From NCBI GenBank assembly GCA_946887155.1, contig CAMPKM010000043.1, forward strand, positions 1 to 12,956: DNA of 12,956 nt, written 5' to 3'. This document shows, in pieces, positions 1 through 6,797 of this stretch. This DNA is from an uncultured Gemmatimonadota bacterium. GTDB lineage: Bacteria > Gemmatimonadota > Gemmatimonadetes > Gemmatimonadales > Gemmatimonadaceae. The notes beneath the pieces are model-generated. The model did not search any database, was not told the DNA's origin, and worked only from the letters and a program-made list of their open reading frames with translations. Position numbers and translations under genes: made by a program. The first letter of the stretch is position 1, and each line of letters opens with the position of its first letter.

Positions 1-1
1 A

Positions 2-1465
2 TCGAACCTGACGATCAGCAGCCTGCTGGCGCCGCCTCCGGCATCGGCGATCGTCGAACTGCCCCGTACCTACCTCAACTTCTCGTTCCCGTCCAGAACG
101 GGCCAGACGATCATCGTCCCGGCCGGCGGGAACCTGCAGAACGCACTCAATAGCGCGCAGCGGGGCGACGAGATCGTGCTCCCCGCCGGTGCCAAGTTCA
201 CGGGTAACTTCACGCTGCCAGCAAAGAGCGGTAGCGGCTGGATCGTGATCCGCAGCGACAAGCACTCACAATTGCCGTCCCAGGGCACGCGCGTGACGCC
301 GGCACAAGCCTCGCTGATGCCCATCATCGAGACGCCTAACGTTTCACCGGCCATCAAGACGGCGGCCAGCGCCAGCGGCTGGTGGCTGGTCGGCCTCAAC
401 GTGACCGTCACGGGGTCGCTCACCGCGCAGCAGTACGGCCTGGTGAACCTCGGCGACAACGCGCAGACGACGATGGCGTCGGTGCCCTCGGACCTCGTGC
501 TGGACCGCATGTATGTGCATGGCCAGACGAGCACGAACATGAGCCGATGTGTCTCGTTGAACTCGGCCCGCACCCAGGTCAGCGACAGCTACCTGAGCGA
601 ATGCCATGGCCGGGATTTCGACTCGCAGGCGATCTGGGGTGGCAACGGGCCCGGCCCGTTCAAGATCGTGAACAACACCCTCATTGGCGCCGGCGAGAAC
701 ATCATGTTCGGTGGCTCGGACCCGAAGATCCCCGGCCTGGTTCCCAGCGACATCGAAATCCGGCGCAACTACGTCTACACGCCGCTGTCGTGGAAGGGTG
801 TCTGGCAGCGGAAGAACCTTCTCGAGTTCAAGAACGCGAGCCGAGTGTTGATCGAGGGGAACGTGTTCGAGGGCTCGTGGGCGGACGCACAGACCGGATG
901 GGCGATCATCTTCAAGTCGGCGAACCAGGGCGGCAACTGCCTGTGGTGCCGGACGACCGACGTCACCTTCCGGAAGAATTTGGTCACCAACGCCGGCGCA
1001 GGTATCAATGTCGCACCGAAGGGCTCCCAGCCTTCGGACACGACGGCGCGCCGGATCCTGATCTCGGAGAACGTGCTGGAGAATATCGGCGTAGGATCCT
1101 ACACCGGTGACCGGCGCGGCTTCCAGCTGCTGGCCAACACGTATAACGTCACCATCGAGCGGTCGGTCCTCAACGGCAACCTGACCGCCGCGCTGTTCCT
1201 CGAGGGCACGTACGCACCGGTGTTCCGGGACAATGCCTGGACACGGGGACAGTATGGCGTGATCGCGACCGGTGCCGGGTCAGGCATCCCGGCGCTCGAC
1301 AAGGGCGCACCCGGATGGAGCTGGAACAACATGGCGATGATCGGGTCGACGCAGTCGGGGTACCCGACCGGCACGTCGTGGTTCAGCAACGAGAGCTCGG
1401 TACCACTGGCGGCGCAGGTGCGGTCCATCGTGTCGCAGGCGACGGCCGGCGTCATCATCCCCTGA
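2..1465 (+). CDS. Right-handed parallel beta-helix repeat protein (5' end missing)
   Basis: The frame is open from base 2 to a TGA at 1463-1465 and shows 487 residues; the true start lies left of the window. A GTG at 176 opens an ORF but cannot be the start, because the residues before it (VELPRTYLNF..., NLQNALNSAQRGDEIVL) match the second beta-helix protein at 2599-4206. The sequence has the irregular N/G/V-rich repeats of a parallel beta-helix (LVLDRMYVHG, FKIVNNTLIG, IEIRRNYVY, VLIEGNVFEG, VTFRKNLVTN, ILISENVLEN). The core block holds ECHGRDFDSQAI, WGGNGPGPF and DPKIPGLVPSD. Paired cysteines (SRC...ECHG and CLWC) suggest disulfides and export. Proteins with this fold include polysaccharide lyases (PL6), C5-epimerases (AlgG) and non-catalytic surface proteins. 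No catalytic set can be assigned here, so the function is unknown. The locus suggests it acts on the exported glycan. Confidence 0.9.
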   Translation, partial: SNLTISSLLAPPPASAIVELPRTYLNFSFPSRTGQTIIVPAGGNLQNALNSAQRGDEIVLPAGAKFTGNFTLPAKSGSGWIVIRSDKHSQLPSQGTRVTPAQASLMPIIETPNVSPAIKTAASASGWWLVGLNVTVTGSLTAQQYGLVNLGDNAQTTMASVPSDLVLDRMYVHGQTSTNMSRCVSLNSARTQVSDSYLSECHGRDFDSQAIWGGNGPGPFKIVNNTLIGAGENIMFGGSDPKIPGLVPSDIEIRRNYVYTPLSWKGVWQRKNLLEFKNASRVLIEGNVFEGSWADAQTGWAIIFKSANQGGNCLWCRTTDVTFRKNLVTNAGAGINVAPKGSQPSDTTARRILISENVLENIGVGSYTGDRRGFQLLANTYNVTIERSVLNGNLTAALFLEGTYAPVFRDNAWTRGQYGVIATGAGSGIPALDKGAPGWSWNNMAMIGSTQSGYPTGTSWFSNESSVPLAAQVRSIVSQATAGVIIP

Positions 1466-1485
1466 TTCAACGCAGGACTCGTAAG

Positions 1486-1525
1486 GCGCCCCCCGGTCGC
1501 GAAGCGGCCGGGGGGCGCGGCTTTT
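1486..1525 (+). terminator. Intrinsic terminator after the first beta-helix gene
   Basis: GCGCCCCCCGGTCGC (1486-1500) pairs with GCGGCCGGGGGGCGC (1504-1518) across a GAA loop. This is a 15-bp stem with a single G-U pair, followed after GGC by TTTT (1522-1525). It lies 20 nt past the plus-strand stop codon. The minus-strand sulfotransferase ends at 1536, so the stem could also stop transcription of the convergent operon, but the minus-strand tail (CTTACGAG) is poor in T, so action in that direction is less certain. Confidence 0.85.
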
Positions 1526-1535
1526 CCAGTCGACG

Positions 1536-2579
1536 CTACCGGATCTCCCCCGGTTTCACCGCCCCCGGTTCGAACAACTCCAGCGACACCATGCGCCGGC
1601 CCAGCGGCGTGCGCTTTGCCGCCTGACGAGCGTCGAACCAGGCACGGTAGGCAGCGAGGCTGGCGGCTCCACGATTGCGGTCTGCCGCCGGAAACGCGCC
1701 GACCGCGTACCGCTGCCTCGCGAGCACGGGGGCCAACATCGCCTCGAGCGCGAGAGCCCGGTCATCACTGAGCTCCGCTTTCCAGCGGCCGTGGAAACTG
1801 GCGGTCTGCCCGGGGAAGGACGTATTCGGCTTGCTCACCGAACCGACACCTGCACGCAGGATTTCCTCGTGGATGAGCGGTTGCTCGATGAACTCCGCAA
1901 TTCGATCGAGTGTCGGCTGTGGTGACCCGGTCAGGTCTTCGTACCGCACACGCAGAAAGTCCTGTTCATGACCAGCGCCCGCCCGTTCACCCGATTCCAC
2001 CACCCACGCCCAGAACGCGCCCGCGGCCCGCTCCGGCGCGTTCCGGTCCCATGGCATGGGCCGCACCCATCCCTGCTTCATCATCGATACGGCGACGTCC
2101 CGACCGTCGCGCACGACGTGAATGAACAACGCGTCGGGAATCGTCGCCTTGATCTCCGGCACGTGCAGGACGTGAACCGGTGTGGTCTCAGCCCAGCGAT
2201 CGACGCCTTGCGATCGGCAGATGCCCTCCATGAAGAGCCTGAGGAAATCCCCCGGATTCCGGCACGAGCGCTCGATGTCTGCGCGGAACGCCGCCGGATC
2301 GAGTTCCGAGACGCGGAACATGTCGCTGCGTATGAACGCCTCCGTCATCGCCGCCCGGTCGGCCGGCGTGCGAGCATTGCCGAACCGAGGGGCGAGGACG
2401 TTGAAGACGTGCGTTTCCGCGCGATAGATCGCGAACCGACCCGCCGACAGGAGCATGTGGTACAGCAGCGTCGTGCCGGATCGTGGCGATCCCACCACAA
2501 ATACGGGCGCCAGAGACCGATCGCGCGACGGTCTTTGCGAGGCGTTCACTGCGGTCGTGGGGGTGGGCGCGGAGGCCAT
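1536..2579 (-). CDS. PAPS-dependent sulfotransferase family protein
   Basis: Predicted to transfer sulfate from PAPS to a hydroxyl or amino group, probably of a sugar. Counting from the chosen start (347 aa), the 5'-phosphosulfate loop is GSPRSGTTLL at 30-39. The 3'-phosphate-binding region is HVVRDGRDVAVSMM at about 154-167, with the conserved Arg and a downstream Ser. YEDL at 213-216 and GRWK at 264-267 are also typical of the Sulfotransfer_1/3 families. I prefer the ATG at 2579 (MASAPTPTTAV), 19 nt after the upstream stop at 2599. GGAAGG at 2592-2597 precedes it, and the adjoining GTG at 2580-2582 is an equally possible start. The ORF runs on to 2681, but that extension overlaps the previous gene and is Arg/Pro-rich. 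It is the last gene of the minus-strand operon. No signal peptide or membrane anchor is visible, so it is probably cytoplasmic. The acceptor is unknown. Confidence 0.88.
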   Translation of the reverse strand: MASAPTPTTAVNASQRPSRDRSLAPVFVVGSPRSGTTLLYHMLLSAGRFAIYRAETHVFNVLAPRFGNARTPADRAAMTEAFIRSDMFRVSELDPAAFRADIERSCRNPGDFLRLFMEGICRSQGVDRWAETTPVHVLHVPEIKATIPDALFIHVVRDGRDVAVSMMKQGWVRPMPWDRNAPERAAGAFWAWVVESGERAGAGHEQDFLRVRYEDLTGSPQPTLDRIAEFIEQPLIHEEILRAGVGSVSKPNTSFPGQTASFHGRWKAELSDDRALALEAMLAPVLARQRYAVGAFPAADRNRGAASLAAYRAWFDARQAAKRTPLGRRMVSLELFEPGAVKPGEIR

Positions 2580-2598
2580 CACCCGCCAATGCCTTCCA

Positions 2599-4206
2599 TT
2601 ACCTGACAACGCCCGCCGTGGCAGCGGCAACCGCGGCGCGAACACGCACCGAGGTACTCGCATCGTGTTCGTCGGAAACAAAACCGGTACCGATTGGATA
2701 TGCGGACCGCCGGTTCCCGACGAAAATCATCTTTTCCCAGACTGCGCCCGGAGCGCCAACGGTGAGAGATGGCGTACCCGTTCCCCGTCCGGAGGTCATC
2801 GCGCCATACTGGCCGTGCTGCCAGACGTTATCGCGGAACACGAGCCCCTTTGCCGGACGGCGATTGTCCAGCCAGAGCGCGGCCGAAAGGCTACCCGACA
2901 GGACGGTGTGTTCCACGGTGATGTCCTCGGCATTCCCGAGAAACTGAAAGCCGCGTCGGTCGCCACGATACGGCGCCACGCCGATGTTCTCGAAGACGCT
3001 TTCCTGGATGAGTATCCGGCGTGCTGTCGTGTCCACGTTGGGGTTGTCACCCTTGCCGGTAATGTTGAATCCCGCGCCGGCATTCCGGATGAGGTTTTTC
3101 CGGAAGGTGATGTCGGTGGTACGACACCACCGGCAGTCGCCACCCTGGTTGGCCGACTTCATGATGATCGCCCATCCGGTCTGCGCGTCCGACCACGATC
3201 CGTCGAACACGTTGCCTTCGATCAGCATCCGTGAAGCGTTCTTGAGCTCGAACAGGTTTTTCCGCTGCCAGGTACCACGCCACGCCAGTGGCGTATGGAT
3301 GTAGTTGTTTCGAATCTCGATGTCGCTCGGCACGAGGCCGGGGATTTTCGGGTCGGTGCCGCCGAACATGATGTTCTCGCCCGCGCCGGCGAGATAGTTG
3401 TTCACGATCCTGAACGGTCCCGGGCCGTTTCCACCCCAGATGGCCTGCGAATCGAAATCCTTCCCGTGGCACTCCGTGATGTAGCTGTCGCTCACCTGCG
3501 TGCGAGCCGAATTGAGTGCGACGCAGCGACTCAGGTTCGTGCTGGCCTGGCCATGGATATACATCCGGTCGAGCACGATGTCCGACGGCACGCTTTCCAG
3601 CGTTGACTGCTTCTGGCTGTTCTCCCCGACGAAAATGAGGCCGTACTGCTGGCGTGTAACCGCCGGTGAAGCCGTGACTTCGAGACCCACGAGACGCCAA
3701 CCGCTCGCCCCGGCCTCGAACCGGATCGCAGGATCGGTATTGGGTGTGATGATTGCCGGCATCAGCATCCCATCCTGCATCGAAACGCGTGTACCCAATT
3801 CGGGCAGCCGTTCCGACTTGCTTCCGCGGATGACGACCCAGCCGTCGCGAGCCGACCCGCGAAGCGATGGCAGGGTGAAGTTCCCGGTAAACTGCGCCGA
3901 TGCCTCGAGCACGATCTCGTCACCGCGTCGCGCTCGATTCAGCGCCGACTGCAGGTTGTCACCCGCCTTCACGTTGATCGTGCGCCCGGCCATTTCCGGA
4001 AACGGGAAGTCAAGGATCACACGCGGCAGTTCCACGCGCGTTTTCGTCTGATTGCCTTCGCGCGAGACGGCGAACAGCCGGTCAACTGCAGTTTCGGACC
4101 GGCCGACCGAATCAGCGACCAGGGCGACAGCTTTCGAGGCCGGCGACGTGATGTCGCTGTTCACACACGCGGCCGGGGAACACAGAAGAAGAAGCGAAAA
4201 AAGCAT
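2599..4206 (-). CDS. Right-handed parallel beta-helix repeat protein, probable secreted lipoprotein
   Basis: Paralogue of the protein at 2-1465; the two match almost end to end, with about 80% identity by eye in the central block (SVPSDIVLDRMYIHG through SANQGG). Shared motifs are ECHGKDFDSQAIWGGNGPGPF, DPKIPGLVPSDIEI, ADAQTGWAI-like SDAQTGWAI, and a CxxC pair (CRWC). From the ATG at 4206 it has 535 aa and begins MLFSLLLLCSPAACVNSD, a short hydrophobic stretch ending in AAC. That resembles a lipoprotein signal, but it lacks N-terminal positive charge. GGAG at 4212-4215, 5 nt upstream, supports this start. Alternatives are a GTG at 4221 (GGGAGG just before it) and an ATG at 4290, which would add an Arg-rich N-terminus but has no Shine-Dalgarno sequence. 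It is the fifth gene of the operon, 108 nt after the GT4 gene. No catalytic residues can be assigned; an epimerase, lyase or glycan-binding role is possible. Confidence 0.9.
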   Translation of the reverse strand: MLFSLLLLCSPAACVNSDITSPASKAVALVADSVGRSETAVDRLFAVSREGNQTKTRVELPRVILDFPFPEMAGRTINVKAGDNLQSALNRARRGDEIVLEASAQFTGNFTLPSLRGSARDGWVVIRGSKSERLPELGTRVSMQDGMLMPAIITPNTDPAIRFEAGASGWRLVGLEVTASPAVTRQQYGLIFVGENSQKQSTLESVPSDIVLDRMYIHGQASTNLSRCVALNSARTQVSDSYITECHGKDFDSQAIWGGNGPGPFRIVNNYLAGAGENIMFGGTDPKIPGLVPSDIEIRNNYIHTPLAWRGTWQRKNLFELKNASRMLIEGNVFDGSWSDAQTGWAIIMKSANQGGDCRWCRTTDITFRKNLIRNAGAGFNITGKGDNPNVDTTARRILIQESVFENIGVAPYRGDRRGFQFLGNAEDITVEHTVLSGSLSAALWLDNRRPAKGLVFRDNVWQHGQYGAMTSGRGTGTPSLTVGAPGAVWEKMIFVGNRRSAYPIGTGFVSDEHDASTSVRVRAAVAAATAGVVR

Positions 4207-4211
4207 GTCTA

Positions 4212-4215
4212 CTCC
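4212..4215 (-). promoter_or_regulatory. Ribosome binding site supporting the 4206 start
   Basis: On the minus strand GGAG lies 5 nt before the ATG at 4206. It is the main reason to prefer this start over the ATG at 4290, which has no purine-rich stretch before it. Confidence 0.5.
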
Positions 4216-4220
4216 GAGCA

Positions 4221-4250
4221 CTTCCCTCCCAGCGCGACGTGGGGGAGAAG
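4221..4250 (-). other. Predicted mRNA hairpin just upstream of the beta-helix gene
   Basis: On the minus strand CTTCTCCCCCA (4250-4240) can pair with TGGGAGGGAAG (4231-4221) around an 8-nt loop. The 11-position stem has one G-U pair and one C-A mismatch. It ends 14 nt before the ATG at 4206 and leaves the GGAG site free, but it buries the GGGAGG that would serve the alternative GTG at 4221. No T-run follows, so it is not a classical terminator. It could influence translation or mRNA processing between the fourth and fifth genes. Confidence 0.4.
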
Positions 4251-4314
4251 TCCTGGTGCGGCCACCGCGTCGGACGATCCGGAAAAACATGCGGCGGCAG
4301 TGTACATGAGTCGG

Positions 4315-5457
4315 TCACCCTTGTCCATGACGAATTGCAAGATCCTCGTAGAGTTTCTCGAGCGACTGCATCACGCTGTCCACGTGATACATCTGTCGCG
4401 CACGGGAAGTGCCGCCTGTTCCGAGCCGAAACCTGAGTTCCTCATCACCTAACAACCGGTCGAGCGCCGCCGCCAGTCGTTCATCATCACCGCGTGGAAC
4501 GAGCAGGCCCGTTTCGCCTTCGACGACCGCATCGGATACGCCGCCAACGTCCGTCGCGACAACGGCTCGACCAGCGGCCATCGCCTCCACGACCCAGTTG
4601 GGAAATCCTTCTTCGCGGGAGGTGAGGGTCGCAATGTCGAAGATTCCTCCCAACCCCGGTTCCGGAGCAACTCTTCCCGGCACCAGGATGCGGTCCGCAA
4701 TGCCAAGATCAGACGCGAGCTTTCGCAGTGGCTCCCGTTCCTGCCCTTCGCCAACCAGCACGAATCGGACCCCCGGCCACCGGCCGGCAAGCCTGCCCGC
4801 GGCGCGCAACAGGGTGGCGTGATCCTTTACCGGATACAGGTTCGCGACGATGCCCACGGCAACGTCGCTGTCAGTGAGTCCGACCTGTTGCCGCAACGCG
4901 GCACGTCGAGCGGGAGCGAGTGGCGTGAACGCCGCCTCATCGACGAAATTCGGGATCACGACGAGCTGCTCGCGGCTGACACCTTCTTCGCGAACCACCA
5001 GCTCCCCGACGGCCGGGCTGTTGGCCAGCACCCGGTGCGCAAAGCGGTAGGCGACGCGGTTGGCGAAACGCACGCGAGCGCGGTGAACGTTGCGCCACCA
5101 CCGGTGGCTGGCGATGACCGCTCCCCGCCCCGCGGCACGCACCGCCGGCGCCGCGAGGGCGTTCGCGTACGGGTCGTGCGCGTGAACGACGTCGATGCGC
5201 TCCCGCCTGACGAGTTCGCGAATCTCCAGCACGCGCCGCATCGCCGAGAAACTGAGAAGGCTGCTGACCCGGATCTCCGTCACCGGAATGCCCGCCGCAT
5301 CGAGCCTGGCCCGCAGCGGACCATCGGCCTGGAGACACAGGAACCTGACGTCGAATCGGGCGCGGTCCAGCCGCTCCGCGGTTCGCACCGCATTCAATTC
5401 CGTACCGCCGGTATTCAGGTTGTCGAGCACATGGACCAGGCGGAGCTTGCGCGACAC
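4315..5457 (-). CDS. GT4-family glycosyltransferase (GT-B fold)
   Basis: Predicted cytoplasmic glycosyltransferase acting in polysaccharide repeat-unit assembly. From the GTG at 5457 it has 380 aa, the usual GT4 length. It opens LRLVHVLDNLNTGGTEL (GGTE at 17-20, the N-terminal nucleotide-sugar-domain loop), followed by VVHAHDPYAN at 90-99 and VIPNFVD at 167-173. The C-terminal Rossmann domain has VGIVANLYPVKDH and FVLVGEGQE. The EX7E signature is E283/E291 in EEGFPNWVVEAMAAG, and the domain ends with VVATDVGG and GETGLLVP. The ORF extends in frame to an ATG at 5655, but those 66 residues are Arg/Pro-rich and overlap the end of the dehydrogenase gene. The GTG at 5457 lies 8 nt past that gene's stop and starts the protein where the family normally starts. 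No strong Shine-Dalgarno sequence is visible, so translation is probably coupled. Donor and acceptor cannot be read from the sequence. Confidence 0.9.
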   Translation of the reverse strand: MSRKLRLVHVLDNLNTGGTELNAVRTAERLDRARFDVRFLCLQADGPLRARLDAAGIPVTEIRVSSLLSFSAMRRVLEIRELVRRERIDVVHAHDPYANALAAPAVRAAGRGAVIASHRWWRNVHRARVRFANRVAYRFAHRVLANSPAVGELVVREEGVSREQLVVIPNFVDEAAFTPLAPARRAALRQQVGLTDSDVAVGIVANLYPVKDHATLLRAAGRLAGRWPGVRFVLVGEGQEREPLRKLASDLGIADRILVPGRVAPEPGLGGIFDIATLTSREEGFPNWVVEAMAAGRAVVATDVGGVSDAVVEGETGLLVPRGDDERLAAALDRLLGDEELRFRLGTGGTSRARQMYHVDSVMQSLEKLYEDLAIRHGQG

Positions 5458-5465
5458 CGCACCGG

Positions 5466-6794
5466 TTACCAGCAGATGCCGTCGTACGTGCGGCCGTCGC
5501 TCCGCCGGGGACCGAAGGCGCGGACGAGATCCACCACGAACTGGCCCGGCTGCAGCTTTCCATCGAGGTGGCGGAACTCCTTCGAGCCATTGCCAATGAC
5601 CACCGTTTCGGCGTGCATCAGCACGTCCGCCACCGAAGGGCGGAACAACGTCCACACGTGCGGGATCTCCCGCTCGATGAACTCCCGGTTCGCGCCAATC
5701 AGCTTGGCCTGCGAGACCTCGCGGTCATAGATCGCGATGTCGATTCCCTTCCCGATCAGCCGCTCCACGAGCGTCACCATCGGTGATTCCCGGAGGTCGT
5801 CGGTCCCTTCCTTGAACGCGAGGCCGAGGATGCCCACCCGCTTGTGCCCCGCGGCCATGACCATGTTGAACGCCCGGTCGACCTGGGCGTCGTTGCTCTT
5901 GAGCGTGGCGCTGAGGATGGGGGTTTCGACGTCGAGCTGGCGCGCGCGATAGGTAATGGCGCGCAGGTCCTTGGGCAGGCACGATCCGCCGAACGCAAAA
6001 CCGGGCATGAGATACGCCTTCGAGACATTCAGCTTCGTGTCCTGCACGAAAAGCCTCATCACCTCGTGCGAATCGACGCCCAGTGCCTTGCAGATGTTCC
6101 CGATCTCGTTGGCGAAACCGACCTTGAGCCCGTGGTACGAATTGCAGGCGTACTTCAGCATTTCGGCTACGCCCGTGGCGACGACGTGCAGTGGCGCGTC
6201 GATGCCATCGTAGAGGGCAGCGACGTCACCGCCCGTGATCTCGTCGTCGGCGCCGATCACCGTGAACGGCGGCGCGTTGAAGTCGCGAATGGACGTCCCT
6301 TCGCGCAGGAACTCGGGGTTCATCGACAGCCCGAAGTCGATCCCGGCCCGCTTGCCGCTGGCCTTCTCGAGCGCGGGCTTTGCCAGGCCCGCCGTCGTGC
6401 CGGGAAACACCGTGCTGCGGATGACGACCGTGTGGCGCTCGGCCTTGGTCTTCAGCGCCTCGCCGATCTGGCCGCAGACGCGCTCCACGTACTTCAGGTC
6501 GAGGTTCCCGTTAGGCTGCGACGGCGTACCAACGCAGACCAGGGAAATCGACGTGGCGCGCACGGCGTCGGCCACGACCGTGGTCGCGGTGAGCCGGCGG
6601 GACGCGTGCCCGGCCGTCACCAGCTCGGCGATTCCTTCCTCGACGATGGTCGCCTGGCCGGCGTTGATGAGGTCGACTTTCGACTGGGTGACATCGACCC
6701 CGATCACGCGATATCCGCGGTCGGCCAGACACGCTGCCGTCACGCAACCCACGTAGCCGAGACCGAAAACAGAAACTCCTGGCATCGTTGTCAT
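5466..6794 (-). CDS. algD: GDP-mannose 6-dehydrogenase (AlgD-like)
   Basis: Predicted to oxidise GDP-mannose with two NAD+ to GDP-mannuronate, the precursor of alginate-type uronate polymers. The 442-aa protein has the NAD-binding GLGYVG at 11-16, VCVGTPSQPNGNLDL at about 86-100, RSTVFPGT, NPEFLREG at 159-166, EMLKYACN with Lys214, and the catalytic Cys272 in GFAFGGSCLPKD. Several stretches recall Pseudomonas AlgD rather than UDP-glucose dehydrogenase: ERHTVVIRSTV, FANEIGNICKALGVD, QLDVETPIL, GTDDLRESP, GANREFIEREIPHV, and the C-terminal GICW, which AlgD shares exactly. I compared these from memory, so UDP-glucose or a related substrate is not fully excluded. The start is the ATG at 6794, 3 nt after the heparinase-family gene stop; a second ATG at 6785 is also possible. 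There is no clear Shine-Dalgarno sequence, which is consistent with coupling. It is the third gene of the operon. Confidence 0.88.
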   Translation of the reverse strand: MTTMPGVSVFGLGYVGCVTAACLADRGYRVIGVDVTQSKVDLINAGQATIVEEGIAELVTAGHASRRLTATTVVADAVRATSISLVCVGTPSQPNGNLDLKYVERVCGQIGEALKTKAERHTVVIRSTVFPGTTAGLAKPALEKASGKRAGIDFGLSMNPEFLREGTSIRDFNAPPFTVIGADDEITGGDVAALYDGIDAPLHVVATGVAEMLKYACNSYHGLKVGFANEIGNICKALGVDSHEVMRLFVQDTKLNVSKAYLMPGFAFGGSCLPKDLRAITYRARQLDVETPILSATLKSNDAQVDRAFNMVMAAGHKRVGILGLAFKEGTDDLRESPMVTLVERLIGKGIDIAIYDREVSQAKLIGANREFIEREIPHVWTLFRPSVADVLMHAETVVIGNGSKEFRHLDGKLQPGQFVVDLVRAFGPRRSDGRTYDGICW

Positions 6795-6797
6795 TCG

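Noticed and set aside
2580..2681. 34-codon N-terminal extension of the sulfotransferase
   Set aside because: It overlaps the end of the preceding gene and is Arg/Pro-rich. Starts at 2579 or 2582 have a purine-rich site upstream.
1968..3234. Overlapping plus-strand ORFs at 1968-2606 and 2455-3234
   Set aside because: Both are antisense to the sulfotransferase and beta-helix genes and show no recognisable domain.
5458..5655. 66-codon N-terminal extension of the second GT4 gene
   Set aside because: It overlaps the dehydrogenase coding sequence, is Arg/Pro/Gly-rich, and the GT-B fold begins right after the GTG at 5457.
4819..5730. 303-codon plus-strand ORF
   Set aside because: Antisense to a GT4 gene with intact motifs and to the end of the dehydrogenase gene; composition is that of a shadow frame.
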